A DNA stretch of 64,000 nucleotides from Alteromonas gracilis (GTDB lineage Bacteria > Pseudomonadota > Gammaproteobacteria > Enterobacterales > Alteromonadaceae), in NCBI RefSeq assembly GCF_002993325.1, contig NZ_PVNO01000002.1, positions 1-64,000 on the forward strand, written 5' to 3'. How positions within the stretch are numbered: the first letter of the stretch is position 1; the number at the start of each line of letters is the position of its first letter. Of the stretch, positions 37,508 to 46,642 are shown one piece after another. The notes under the pieces are model-generated. The model was not told the DNA's origin. It was given only the letters and a program-made list of their open reading frames with translations, and made no database searches. The position numbers and the translations under genes are program-made.

Positions 37508-37606
37508 CTATGCAGTCTGTTAGTTACGTTGTCTTACTGCTTTTGAAACCTGCCAACTGGGTTAACTTTCAAAAAAGTCAGACTAACTCTGCCCTCATCT
37601 CTGTAA

Positions 37607-38803
37607 CTAGCTAAAAACGCCGATTAATTTATACAAACCTAAACCAATCACAGTGCCAACTACCACAAAGCCCGCTACGTTACTTTTCCACGTGTTTCTA
37701 AATTCACCCAACGCAGTGCTTTTGTTCATTACCACTAGCAAAAATATAGCAATGATAGGAAGTAGCAGGGCATTGGTGGCTTGTGCGAACAAAATAGCAG
37801 GTAACGGTTTAAAGCCAAGTGCTGCAACGCTTACACCTATAACAATGATAATGAACCACACCGCCTTGAAGCTCTTACTTTGCATATTGTCAGATAACCC
37901 AAGCGCACCAGTTACTGCGTAAGCGGCTGCGAGCGGTGCCGTGATCGCACTGGTTAATCCGGCTGCAAACAAACCAAGTGCAAAGAACCACTGCGCTTTA
38001 TCACCTAAAACCGGTTTGAGCTGTTCTCCCATATTAGATGCGTCCATGGTGGCAGCTTGATTGAAAAACGCCATCATGGCCGTGGCCATTACAATTAGTG
38101 TGATAAGTCCGCCCATGCTTATTGCTCTCGCTGATTGATTGCGACAGGCTACAACTGCGTCGTGTTTATTCTGTCCTTGAGATGATTTAGCTACGAGACT
38201 AGCGTGTAAGAATAAATTATAGGGAACGATGGTTGTTCCGATTAGCGCAAGCACCGTTGTAATCGCATCGGCATCCAAGCGGGGAGAGATGAATTGGCTA
38301 AACATAGCAGCAACGTCAGGCTTGGCTACCAATAGCGTAACTAAAAACACCCCAGCCATAATAAACACCAAGTAGACAAGAACGGTTTCAATCCATTTGT
38401 AGCTTCCAGACCAAAGCAAGACAATCGCTATAGTGCCCAATATGCTGGCCCATGGACCGATGCCTATGTTAATGAAGGCATCTAGACCAATGGCTGCTCC
38501 GGTTAAATTTCCAGACTCATAGGCGGCGTTTCCGATACCGATGGCACTGACTATAAGCAAAATAAACACATTTTTTAGCCAGGGTTTATATGCCATATCT
38601 TTCATTGCACTGGCCAAGCCCTTGCCACTGGCCACGCCTAATCGAGCCGCCATATCTTGCAGCACTATAGTAGCGAAAATGGAAAAAAGCAGCGCCCATA
38701 CGAGGTGAAAACCAAAGTTAGCTCCTGCTAAGCTTGCTGTGGTTACTGTTCCCGGCCCTATAAATGCGGCCGCGATGATATATCCTGATTTATCTTTTGC
38801 CAT
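37607..38803 (-). CDS. Nramp-like (SLC11 family) transporter with a non-canonical binding site
   Basis: A 398-residue protein with about eleven membrane helices and the LeuT-like Nramp fold. The overall match is good: the LGVASGKGLA block after helix 2 and the helix 6 region ending NLFLHASLVAKS. The residues that bind Mn or Fe in true Nramps are changed: helix 1 DPGN reads GPGT (16-19) and helix 6 MPHN reads VPYN (193-196). The substrate is therefore unlikely to be handled as in MntH, and may be another cation or solute. It is a lone gene, divergent from a YecA-like gene. Confidence 0.82.
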   Translation of the reverse strand: MAKDKSGYIIAAAFIGPGTVTTASLAGANFGFHLVWALLFSIFATIVLQDMAARLGVASGKGLASAMKDMAYKPWLKNVFILLIVSAIGIGNAAYESGNLTGAAIGLDAFINIGIGPWASILGTIAIVLLWSGSYKWIETVLVYLVFIMAGVFLVTLLVAKPDVAAMFSQFISPRLDADAITTVLALIGTTIVPYNLFLHASLVAKSSQGQNKHDAVVACRNQSARAISMGGLITLIVMATAMMAFFNQAATMDASNMGEQLKPVLGDKAQWFFALGLFAAGLTSAITAPLAAAYAVTGALGLSDNMQSKSFKAVWFIIIVIGVSVAALGFKPLPAILFAQATNALLLPIIAIFLLVVMNKSTALGEFRNTWKSNVAGFVVVGTVIGLGLYKLIGVFS

Positions 38804-39050
38804 TGCAACGACTCTTAGTTAAGTTTTGCTATCATGACAATAGGTAGGCGAGCACGCAACAGTACCGCTAAACCAATACAGTAACAGATTGGTTTTAAAC
38901 CTATTGTCGCGTACCCAATGCGGGCAAGTCATTTTCTCTCGCCTTTACCCATTTTAAGTGAGGGTAAAAGGTTAAAAAATACGCCCTTAGCAAAGTGGGC
39001 GCGCAGACTACCGTTTCACGAAATAGAACGCAAATTAAAATAGGACATTA

Positions 39051-39710
39051 ATGGTGAAAGACGGCTATCCGATAACGATGGTGAGCGATATTGTGTCGTT
39101 GCCTAATTTTGAAAACGTTCTTCCTTCTACTTACCAAGTTGATGGGATGATCTTTGCCGTAGCCTCCGCACCAGAGATACCTATGCCCGAGCAGTGGATG
39201 CCTTGGTTAATTCAGTCAGGTGACAGTAAGCTTGTAGATAAGGACGTAGATAAACTGGCAGATGCGTTGATGAATGGTTTACGCGCGCATCTCGATTTTA
39301 TGCGACAAGAAAAGTCACCACTGCCTAAGGAACTAATTTCGGCCGAAGAGGTGAATGGCTTCAGAAGACCCTCGCAAGCATTAGAGAGCTGGTTGACCGG
39401 ACTACTTCATGTCCACAAGTTATTGGAACCCGTTTGGGAAAATGCGTGGCAACAATTCGAGAAAAAGAGCGGTGACAGCACTAAAGAAGCGCCGGAAGCG
39501 CGACTATCACGTTGTTTAAAGCTGTTTTCTACATTGGCAAATGTGGATTTAGCCCTTTCGTATCGCAATGAAGAACAAACCGAGCAGTTAAAAATGAACA
39601 TGGCTTTGCTGATTAAGCAGTTGCCGTCAGTACTTGCCGACTATACAAAGCTTTCGGGCGAATTGGCTGGGGCGTTGCCAAATCAGTTTGAGACATTCAG
39701 CAAAACTTAA
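39051..39710 (+). CDS. YecA/YgfB-like (UPF0149) protein
   Basis: A 219-residue, mainly helical cytosolic protein. The block DGMIFAVASAPEIPMPEQWM, followed by PWLI, resembles the signature of the UPF0149 (YecA/YgfB) family. The rest is acidic with no clear motif, and the C-terminal SEC-A-like zinc motif of YecA is absent. Function is not established for the family. An AGGA-like sequence precedes the ATG. It is divergent from the Nramp-like gene; no operon partner is seen. Confidence 0.65.
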   Translation: MVKDGYPITMVSDIVSLPNFENVLPSTYQVDGMIFAVASAPEIPMPEQWMPWLIQSGDSKLVDKDVDKLADALMNGLRAHLDFMRQEKSPLPKELISAEEVNGFRRPSQALESWLTGLLHVHKLLEPVWENAWQQFEKKSGDSTKEAPEARLSRCLKLFSTLANVDLALSYRNEEQTEQLKMNMALLIKQLPSVLADYTKLSGELAGALPNQFETFSKT

Positions 39711-39745
39711 ATAACTACCTTTCGCCTGAACATTAAGTTTAGCAG

Positions 39746-39934
39746 CTATCGCTGTCGCTGATGCTGACGCTGATTTAATGTGTGTTTGAGGGAAGCTGTA
39801 TAACTGTCTAGTTCCAGCTTCGCTTTTTCGTATTGTTCGTTTAACCGCAAGGAAGCCGGTTCCCGCATCAGGGCTTTAAAGGCCAAATCTGTTTGTTTGA
39901 GCAAATCTTTAAGGTGTTGATTACTGTCGTCCAT
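39746..39934 (-). CDS. Small helical protein of unknown function
   Basis: A 62-residue predicted coiled-coil-like protein, rich in charged residues and ending in a glutamine-arginine stretch (NQRQHQRQR). The ATG at 39934 with GGAA upstream was chosen over a longer frame opening at 39955. It lies downstream of hemJ in the same orientation, separated by a hairpin. Not recognised. Confidence 0.5.
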   Translation of the reverse strand: MDDSNQHLKDLLKQTDLAFKALMREPASLRLNEQYEKAKLELDSYTASLKHTLNQRQHQRQR

Positions 39935-40030
39935 GTCGTATTCCGATAAGTACATTTATTTAAATCCGAGAAACAGCTTCAACCCGGTGCTTTCTTGCGC
40001 TTACATCGTTATTGCTGGTTTATCGCTTCA

Positions 40031-40057
40031 GGGCTTGATACTCCTTTTATCAAGCCC
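40031..40057 (-). terminator. 10-bp hairpin after hemJ
   Basis: GGGCTTGATA pairs perfectly with TATCAAGCCC around a seven-base loop. No good T run follows on the minus strand, so it may be a weak terminator or an mRNA-stabilising hairpin. Confidence 0.5.
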
Positions 40058-40077
40058 CGAAAGGGTTTAATTTCTCG

Positions 40078-40506
40078 CTAAAAAGGCTTTACTACCGCCA
40101 AACAAACAATAGCGAGTATGGCCAATACCGGTACCTCATTCAAAAAACGGTAAAAGCGAGGAGAATGCCTATTTTCGTCTCGCTCAAATTGCTTCAACAA
40201 CTTAAACAAATAGAAGTGGTACCCGTAAATAGCAAGTAAAAGCAATAACTTTATGTGAAGCCACCCTGACATTTTAAACCATGTACCGCCATAACTGACA
40301 ATAAGCGCAACGCCGAATGCTAGAGTTAACAAGGCGAATGGGGTTACGAAGAACCATAACCGACGCTCCATAACTTTAAATTCGTCTTTTACAACTTGTG
40401 ATTGAGTGGTGGCGTGATACACAAAAAGCCGTGGTAGATAAAAAAGCCCTGCCATCCATGCCAACATGAAAAAGATATGCAGTGCCTTAAACCATAAAAT
40501 GTACAT
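40078..40506 (-). CDS. hemJ: Protoporphyrinogen IX oxidase HemJ
   Basis: A 142-residue membrane protein of the HemJ (UPF0093/CopD-like) family, which oxidises protoporphyrinogen to protoporphyrin in haem synthesis. Four helices are visible. The conserved block at the start (WFKALHIFFMLAWMAGLFYL, then PRLFVYH) and the WLHIKL block supply the conserved histidines thought to bind haem. Length is typical. It begins just one base after the ClC gene ends, so the two are cotranscribed. Confidence 0.92.
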   Translation of the reverse strand: MYILWFKALHIFFMLAWMAGLFYLPRLFVYHATTQSQVVKDEFKVMERRLWFFVTPFALLTLAFGVALIVSYGGTWFKMSGWLHIKLLLLLAIYGYHFYLFKLLKQFERDENRHSPRFYRFLNEVPVLAILAIVCLAVVKPF

Positions 40507-40507
40507 A

Positions 40508-42184
40508 TTAATATTGCGCCTTCTGTAAAAAACTTTGCAAGATATTCCAGGTAACTACGCCAATAATATCGTTAAGTTCTTGATCGTAAATATAAACTGC
40601 GCCAGAGCGCGAATTTTTGAGATGTTCATACACCTCGTGCAGCGTTGACTGGGCGCTAATGCCTTCCATCTCGTAGTAGTTAAGCGCCGTCGCATCGTGC
40701 TCCAGACTGACATTGTATTGGACCAGTTTATACTGCACATCTATTTCAAACTTTGATTTTTGAACAACAATTTGTGTCGGATTACTTTCTAAATAATTGA
40801 AAAGTGCAGCCTCTGGAGCATCGTGAAACAACTTGTATTCGGTATTCATTGCAGCGAGTACGCCAGTTTTCTCCAGCGCTTCTCGAATTGAAGAAATGGC
40901 GTAGGGCAGGTTCTGATAGTCAAGCTGCCGTATAAATATGGATCGGTTTCCAAAAAATTGCGTGGAAGTAACATAAGCTGGCACGATAACAAGCATGGCC
41001 GGTAATATAATTTGCGGGCTGTAAGAAAGCTCCATAACCGCTGATAGGGCTGCAAGCGGGGCATGTAATACGGCTGTCAACATACCGGCAATGCCTAGTA
41101 GCGCAAAGCTATTTGTAAATTCGGGAACATCAATAAAGTAAGATAATGGCAAAAGAAGCACTGCACCCGCTAGCATTCCGATCACCATTACTGGACCTAT
41201 GATCCCTCCTGGTATGCCCAAGCCAATGGCAAAAACCGCTAAAATTACTTTGAATACCAAGGTTGAAACAAGCAGGAGCGCGCCAGGGGAACTATCAAAC
41301 AAATGTTCAACGTCTATGAAATTAGCGCCAAGAGCTTCAGGAATTAACATGCCAATAGAGCCTGTAATCAACGCTGCGAGTACAAGTCGCCACACCATAG
41401 ATACCGGTCTAAAAAGTGTCATAACACGCATTAGCTGACTGTTAAATAATACGGCTAAGACACCTAAAAGAATGCCTAAAAGAACCAAGTAAAAGTACAT
41501 CCACTGACTAAACGCGTTAAACGATAAAAACGACAGTTCGTTGACCTCACCAAACACGATACGCGTAAGGACCGAACCGCAGGCGGCAGCTAGCATGATG
41601 GGAACAAAGATATGGATTTTGTATTCTCGGAGCACAACCTCCATTACGAAGATAACTGCGGCGAAGGGGGTATTAAATGAGGCGGATATACCAGCAGCGA
41701 TACCGCAGCCAGCAAGTATTCGAATACTGTTGTAGGGAAGGCGAAGCCACTGGCCTAAAAAGCTGCTACTTGACGCGCCCATGTGTACTGAGGGACCTTC
41801 TCTTCCCACTACAAACCCGCCCGCTAACGCAAGCATACCCCCAAAAAATTGGTTGATGGTGGTTCTTAGAGGCACATAGCCATAATAATATTTTACCCGG
41901 TGAATAACGAAGGGAATACCAAGGCGGTAATGTTTGAAGCCAGTTAAAAAAGCAATGAAGAGTATCAGACCCACACTTATCAAGGGCATGATAAACCATA
42001 CTAACCAGTCGTGAGTGAGAACCGATTTAAGCGACGATACGCCTGTTTCCTGCAGCCATTCCACACATAGCCGGAACAAGATAATAATAAGCGCCGCGCA
42101 GGTTCCCCCTACAATGCCCAGCATGCACAACTGAATGGATGTGCGTGGGTGAGCTACTTCCTCTCTTAAAGCCTGCAAGCGCAT
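40508..42184 (-). CDS. ClC family chloride channel with a C-terminal CBS-like region
   Basis: A 558-residue ClC protein with about 430 residues of membrane core and a soluble C-terminal part resembling a CBS region. The gating glutamate is present in GREGPSVHMGA (E129), and the second chloride motif appears as GIPGGIIGPV. The first motif, usually GSGIP, reads RLGIP. By alignment to E. coli ClC-ec1, E203 (the internal proton glutamate) is V183 here, after the conserved E182; valine at that place is typical of channels rather than exchangers. hemJ follows one base downstream. Transport mode is inferred. Confidence 0.88.
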   Translation of the reverse strand: MRLQALREEVAHPRTSIQLCMLGIVGGTCAALIIILFRLCVEWLQETGVSSLKSVLTHDWLVWFIMPLISVGLILFIAFLTGFKHYRLGIPFVIHRVKYYYGYVPLRTTINQFFGGMLALAGGFVVGREGPSVHMGASSSSFLGQWLRLPYNSIRILAGCGIAAGISASFNTPFAAVIFVMEVVLREYKIHIFVPIMLAAACGSVLTRIVFGEVNELSFLSFNAFSQWMYFYLVLLGILLGVLAVLFNSQLMRVMTLFRPVSMVWRLVLAALITGSIGMLIPEALGANFIDVEHLFDSSPGALLLVSTLVFKVILAVFAIGLGIPGGIIGPVMVIGMLAGAVLLLPLSYFIDVPEFTNSFALLGIAGMLTAVLHAPLAALSAVMELSYSPQIILPAMLVIVPAYVTSTQFFGNRSIFIRQLDYQNLPYAISSIREALEKTGVLAAMNTEYKLFHDAPEAALFNYLESNPTQIVVQKSKFEIDVQYKLVQYNVSLEHDATALNYYEMEGISAQSTLHEVYEHLKNSRSGAVYIYDQELNDIIGVVTWNILQSFLQKAQY

Positions 42185-42289
42185 GTTGTGGTACAGTAGG
42201 TTAACGTAGCTAGCAGCTTACCATAAACACTTAAAATTCATAATATTTAGAACGCGTTAGCGTTTTGCATTTTTGTTGATATAGAGATC

Positions 42290-42997
42290 ATGACAACCGA
42301 TCAGTTAAAACACATTTTAGGAAACTACAAATGGTCACTGCTAGTGGCTTTTATAATGCTAGCCATGGTGGGATTTGGTTATAAACTTGCCCGTATGATT
42401 GACGAGGGTGATAGTAAAAAAGTTCAGGCGCAGCAAGAGACAATTGCTATTTTGTCTGAAGAGAACAATGCGTTAACGACTAAAGTGAATCAGCTTGAAG
42501 TGGCCGTTGAGATTGCGTCGTTAGAAGCTGAAAAAATTGTCAATACACTTAATGAACAGAAAAAAGAGATAGAAGCTCAGCAGGAGTTGATCAGCTTTTA
42601 CGAACGGGTAATGGCGCCAGAAAAAACTGAAGACGGCTTTGCTATCGAAGGAGTAGAGGTTTTCAAACTTAGCGACACTACGTATCAATTAAGGTTGGTT
42701 TTACTGCAGTCAAAACAGCAAAAGGCGGTGATAAATGGCGATTTAACGATTGCTATTGTAGGTAAAAAAAACGGCGAACCTATTACTCTCAAATCTGGTG
42801 AATCGAACCTGTTAGCAGAGAACGTTAGGTATCGGTTTCGTTTTTTCCAAGCGGTTAACGTTACTCTCACCATTGATAAAGACATCGATGTGGAATCCGT
42901 TGAATTCACTACATCAGTTTATCAATACAAAACTCGAAAGGGTACTTATGAGATGAGGGTTCCATGGAGCGAGGCCCTTTCTGTAGAGATTGAGTAA
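42290..42997 (+). CDS. Membrane-anchored coiled-coil protein (DUF6776-like)
   Basis: A 235-residue protein with one N-terminal membrane helix (about 15-33), a coiled coil (about 42-105), then a beta-rich domain of about 125 residues with YQLRLVLLQSKQQKAVINGD and VRYRFRFFQAVNVTL. This layout resembles the DUF6776 group seen in marine gammaproteobacteria; I am not certain of the family. The soluble part would face the periplasm. Neighbours (a ClC gene in divergent orientation, azurin convergent) give no hint of function. Confidence 0.7.
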   Translation: MTTDQLKHILGNYKWSLLVAFIMLAMVGFGYKLARMIDEGDSKKVQAQQETIAILSEENNALTTKVNQLEVAVEIASLEAEKIVNTLNEQKKEIEAQQELISFYERVMAPEKTEDGFAIEGVEVFKLSDTTYQLRLVLLQSKQQKAVINGDLTIAIVGKKNGEPITLKSGESNLLAENVRYRFRFFQAVNVTLTIDKDIDVESVEFTTSVYQYKTRKGTYEMRVPWSEALSVEIE

Positions 42998-43125
42998 GGG
43001 GTTATAAGCAGTGCTTTTGCTGCAAGGTTTAGGGGGCCTTTTTGCACTTCATCCTTGTATCTTTTTCGATTTCAGATGTCGTGCCCGTTACAACTTTAAC
43101 CCAAGAGTAATCCTGTCTAGATTAG

Positions 43126-43147
43126 GGCGCACCGTTAGAGGTGCGCC
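43126..43147 (-). terminator. Probable terminator after azurin
   Basis: An 8-bp GC-rich stem (GGCGCACC with GGTGCGCC, six-base loop) lies directly downstream of the azurin stop. The T run is poor. Confidence 0.5.
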
Positions 43148-43162
43148 TGTATAAGCGAACTG

Positions 43163-43612
43163 CTAGCTAGAAAGGGTCACTGTGCCTTTCATAATGCCGA
43201 TATGGCCTGGAAATGAGCAGAAAAACATATATTCTTCATCTTTGTTCAAGCCTTCAACGGAAAACGTAGTTGAGGTTTGCTCGCCACCACCAATAATTTC
43301 CGTAGCGCCGATAACGCGCTCATCATTAGGCTTTACATAGTTGTTATCTAACCCTGCACTCATGCCATCGGTTGCCACAGCTTGACTATCGGCTTTAGTC
43401 GTCATAACCCAATTGTGGCCCATAGATTGTTTCGGCAATTGGCCAGTGTGTTTAAGTGTCACCGTAAATTCGCTACAGCTCGTCGGAATGGTCACGTTCG
43501 AGGTGTTGAACTGCATAGCATCGTTTGATTCCACAGTAACCTCACAATCATTAGCGAATGCACTAGAGGCCAAAAAGAAGAGGGCTGTGCCACCAAGTAA
43601 TTTCTTGATCAT
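43163..43612 (-). CDS. azu: Azurin, periplasmic blue copper protein
   Basis: A 149-residue type 1 copper protein that shuttles electrons in the periplasm, for example to cytochrome c peroxidase or nitrite reductase. A signal peptide ends at AFA (residue 20). The mature part begins NDCEVTVESNDAMQF and has all copper ligands: the histidine in SMGHNWVM and Cys-His-Met in FFCSFPGHIGIMKG. The cysteine near the start forms the usual disulphide. An AAAGGA ribosome-binding site precedes the ATG. A Fur-like box lies about 100 bases upstream. The electron partner is not in this window. Confidence 0.95.
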   Translation of the reverse strand: MIKKLLGGTALFFLASSAFANDCEVTVESNDAMQFNTSNVTIPTSCSEFTVTLKHTGQLPKQSMGHNWVMTTKADSQAVATDGMSAGLDNNYVKPNDERVIGATEIIGGGEQTSTTFSVEGLNKDEEYMFFCSFPGHIGIMKGTVTLSS

Positions 43613-44120
43613 AAAAAATATCCTTTGAATTTAAAGTAACTGCACCTTTCGGTGGAATAAGAAGACTCGGTTAACTATACGGGAAAGAATACCACTGGAT
43701 CATTGTAAATGTTAATGGTTATCATTTATATTTGTGCTTAAGGGTGTTTGATTCGTCTTTCATAACTTTTAACGCACAAGGAAGCCTATATCATCAATAA
43801 GCAATGCACAGCAACAAGTTCGATTCGGAAACAGCGCAGATGAGCTGGATGTATTGGTATAAATTATCTTGATGGCGCTACAGTTGTTTAGCGCATATAT
43901 ACAAGCCTCTGCTTAAAGCTGAGCGCTGTGCTCGCAGCGGGAGTGATCGAATTGCGCTTGCAAGAATAAAAATAGATATGCATTTGCTAGTGCCCTATTT
44001 TCTTTAGAGAGCTTACAGAATAGACAGCTTACCGAGTTGCAGACACCAATGTGAATGACGCGTAAGCGCTTATGGGCATGCACACATAACACGAGTTTCA
44101 CCAACACAAGGATACGAGTA
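43613..44120. other. Divergent control region between azurin and fumC
   Basis: A 508-base gap. It contains a Fur-like box at 43711-43729 and presumably both promoters. A minus-strand open frame of 79 codons (43913-44152) has no ribosome-binding site, overlaps the fumC start and looks like chance. No RNA gene was recognised. Confidence 0.6.
43711..43729. promoter_or_regulatory. Fur-box-like palindrome upstream of azurin
   Basis: The 19-mer starting GTTAATGG agrees with the Fur consensus at 14 of 19 positions, and its core AATGGTTATCATT differs from the consensus AATGATTATCATT at one base. It lies about 100 bases before the azurin start. Confidence 0.5.
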
Positions 44121-45494
44121 ATGACAGCAACACGCACAGAACGCGACAGCATGGGAGAACTTCAAGTCCCTGAAAATGCGCTTTACGGCGCGCAAACTCA
44201 ACGGGCCATTCAAAACTTTCCAGTAAGCGGGCAGCGTATGCCTGAAGCTTTTATACGCTCGCTTATCACAGTGAAAAAAGCGGCAGCACAAGCCAATATG
44301 AAACTCAACGCTCTTGATAGCAATCGTGGACAAGCCATTGTTAAAGCGTGTGACGAGCTACTTTCTCTTGAAGACATTGTGCAGCATTTTCCCGTCGATA
44401 TTTTTCAAACGGGCTCGGGAACAAGTACCAATATGAACGCCAACGAAGTCATTGCGAATTTGGCTTCGGGTTACGCAGATGAAGAGGTTCACCCCAATGA
44501 CCATGTTAACTATGGTCAAAGCTCTAATGATGTCATACCAACAACTATTCATGTTAGTGCTGCCATGGCGCTCACGAACGAGCTTATACCGGCTGTCGAA
44601 AGCCTAATTGGCATTATTGAGGTAAAAGCGAAGTCGGTGTCGCAGTACAGCAAAACAGGGCGCACTCATTTAATGGATGCTATGCCGGTAGGAATGGACC
44701 AAAGTTTGCTGGCGTGGGCAGCACAGCTTAAGCAGCAAGTTAAAACACTGCGTGCAGTGCAACCTGCTATTCAAACGCTTGCTCAGGGCGGTACCGCCGT
44801 AGGCACAGGCGTAAATGCACACCCGGAATTCGCGGTTTCCTTTTCCGATAGTTTAAATGCGATTACCGACGTAGGCTTTAAACCGGCAGACAATTTCTTT
44901 GCGCTTATTGGTTCTCAAGATACCGCAGTCACATTATCTGGCGCGACCAAAAGTCTTGCGGTTACGCTCATGAAAATAGCTAACGATTTGCGTTGGATGA
45001 ATTCGGGGCCACTTGCTGGTCTTGGTGAAATTGCCTTACCTGCATTGCAGCCTGGCTCGTCAATTATGCCAGGAAAGGTGAATCCAGTGATCCCCGAAGC
45101 GGTGGCGATGGCCTGTGCACAAGTTATAGGCAACGACGCAGCCATAACAGTCGGAGGGCAGTCGGGTAATTTTGAGCTAAACGTCATGCTGCCTATGATT
45201 GCTAATAATCTATTATCAAGCTTGTCGCTAATGACCAACAGCGCCAAGCTTATCGGCGAGCAAGCCATTGAAGGTTTCACTGTTAATAAAGATAATATCG
45301 AGACACCGCTCTACAGAAACCCAGTATTGGTTACCGCGCTTAATCCTGTCATTGGCTATGAAAAAGCAGCCGAAATAGCCAAAGCAGCATATAAAGAGAA
45401 TAAACCGGTTATTGACGTTGCCGAGGCGATGACAGATATACCCCGAGATGAGCTAGAAACCTTGCTCGACCCTAGAGCACTTACTCGTCTTTAG
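44121..45494 (+). CDS. fumC: Class II fumarase
   Basis: A 457-residue member of the fumarase/aspartase family, predicted to interconvert fumarate and malate without an iron-sulphur cluster. The opening TERDSMGELQVPENALYGAQ, the GSGTSTNMNANEV block and the signature GSSIMPGKVNPVIPEA are present. The ATG at 44121 with AAGGA upstream is preferred to the longer frame opening at 44055. Class II enzymes are often used under oxidative stress or iron limitation. It is monocistronic with a strong terminator. Confidence 0.94.
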   Translation: MTATRTERDSMGELQVPENALYGAQTQRAIQNFPVSGQRMPEAFIRSLITVKKAAAQANMKLNALDSNRGQAIVKACDELLSLEDIVQHFPVDIFQTGSGTSTNMNANEVIANLASGYADEEVHPNDHVNYGQSSNDVIPTTIHVSAAMALTNELIPAVESLIGIIEVKAKSVSQYSKTGRTHLMDAMPVGMDQSLLAWAAQLKQQVKTLRAVQPAIQTLAQGGTAVGTGVNAHPEFAVSFSDSLNAITDVGFKPADNFFALIGSQDTAVTLSGATKSLAVTLMKIANDLRWMNSGPLAGLGEIALPALQPGSSIMPGKVNPVIPEAVAMACAQVIGNDAAITVGGQSGNFELNVMLPMIANNLLSSLSLMTNSAKLIGEQAIEGFTVNKDNIETPLYRNPVLVTALNPVIGYEKAAEIAKAAYKENKPVIDVAEAMTDIPRDELETLLDPRALTRL

Positions 45495-45802
45495 GCGCTT
45501 AAAACAGAGATGTAGTGTTAAAAAAATGCGGCGTTTTGCCGCATTTTTTTATGGTGAAATAAATTTCAATTCTGAAGCAATTTTGGTGAATTCCTTTCTT
45601 CGTTAAAAATAATTCGGTTATTGGCATAATATTGGCTAATACAGTAGTGAAAAGGACATTACAGTTGCTGTATGTACGGGGGTTTTTTGATACAGTGACC
45701 CATTGAAACTATTTGAATCGCTGCGTAAGACAGCGACAAACTATTGCGCTAATAGGTTTTGCTAGTACCAATGTATAAGCAACGCCTTTTCGGGAAGAAA
45801 AA
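45495..45802. other. Gap between fumC and minC
   Basis: A 308-base gap holding the fumC terminator (45522-45550) and then AT-rich sequence that must contain the minC promoter. No gene or clear operator was seen. Confidence 0.6.
45522..45550 (+). terminator. Rho-independent terminator of fumC
   Basis: AAAAATGCGGC pairs with GCCGCATTTTT around a GTTTT loop and ends in a T run. Confidence 0.93.
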
Positions 45803-46612
45803 ATGACAGAAACTTGCTTTCGCATGAAGGGCACTACGCTCACCAGTATTGTGTTAGAAGTAATAGATTTTGAACCAGATAACTTCGAAGCTCAGCTATC
45901 GCAAAAGATTGCGAGCGCGCCGCAGTTTTTTACCCGTTCCTCACTGATATTGCACCTGATAAAACCCTTGTCAGCTACTGAGTTTGAATTGCTTGTTGCG
46001 CTGTGTCGTCGCTTGCAGTTACAACCCATGGCGGTGAAAGGAGAGGTGGCTGAACTAAAGCCAACCATTAACGATTTGGGCTTGGCGGATGTCAGCCAGA
46101 GCAAGTTTACCGATAGTGTTCTTCGCTCGCAAAATCCGTCTCAGCAAGCTACTGCAAGCAACGTAAATAGTAGTGAAAATAACGGCGGCAGTCAGGCGCA
46201 GCAGTCATCGACTAGCGCCGCGAATACGTCATCAGACAGTGATGCTTCGCCATCTGCGGTAACGCCTTTGAAAGCTGAAATTAAACCAGCCAAAGTAATA
46301 AACCGTCCGGTTCGGTCAGGCCAGCAAGTATATGCTGAAGGCGGTGATTTGGTGGTGACAGCATCGGTAAGCGAAGGTGCTGAACTTCTCGCCGATGGCA
46401 ACATACATGTTTACGGCACGTTGCGCGGGCGCGCGCTAGCCGGTGTTAAAGGTAACACGGGGGCCCGTGTATTTTGCCAGTCGCTAGACGCGGAACTCAT
46501 TTCAATTGCAGGGCAATTTATCATGCACGAAACCGTCAAGGGTGAATGCTGGAAGAAACCTGCACAAGTATATTTAGAAGAAGAAACATTACGTATAGAG
46601 CCGTTGGCTTGA
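45803..46612 (+). CDS. minC: Septum site-determining protein MinC
   Basis: A 269-residue inhibitor of FtsZ assembly that works with MinD to block division near the poles. The N-terminal domain (about 5-105) acts on FtsZ. The C-terminal beta-helix (about 165-265, with [20 protein letters not shown] and [14 protein letters not shown]) binds MinD and FtsZ. Between them lies an unusually long, low-complexity linker rich in Ser, Gln and Asn (about 108-160). The ATG has GGGAAG upstream. First gene of minCDE. Confidence 0.95.
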   Translation: MTETCFRMKGTTLTSIVLEVIDFEPDNFEAQLSQKIASAPQFFTRSSLILHLIKPLSATEFELLVALCRRLQLQPMAVKGEVAELKPTINDLGLADVSQSKFTDSVLRSQNPSQQATASNVNSSENNGGSQAQQSSTSAANTSSDSDASPSAVTPLKAEIKPAKVINRPVRSGQQVYAEGGDLVVTASVSEGAELLADGNIHVYGTLRGRALAGVKGNTGARVFCQSLDAELISIAGQFIMHETVKGECWKKPAQVYLEEETLRIEPLA

Positions 46613-46642
46613 TGCTTTGTACGCACCAATAGGAAAGAATAG

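Noticed and set aside
43913-44152. A 79-codon minus-strand frame between azurin and fumC
   Set aside because: No ribosome-binding site, no recognisable features, and it overlaps the fumC start.
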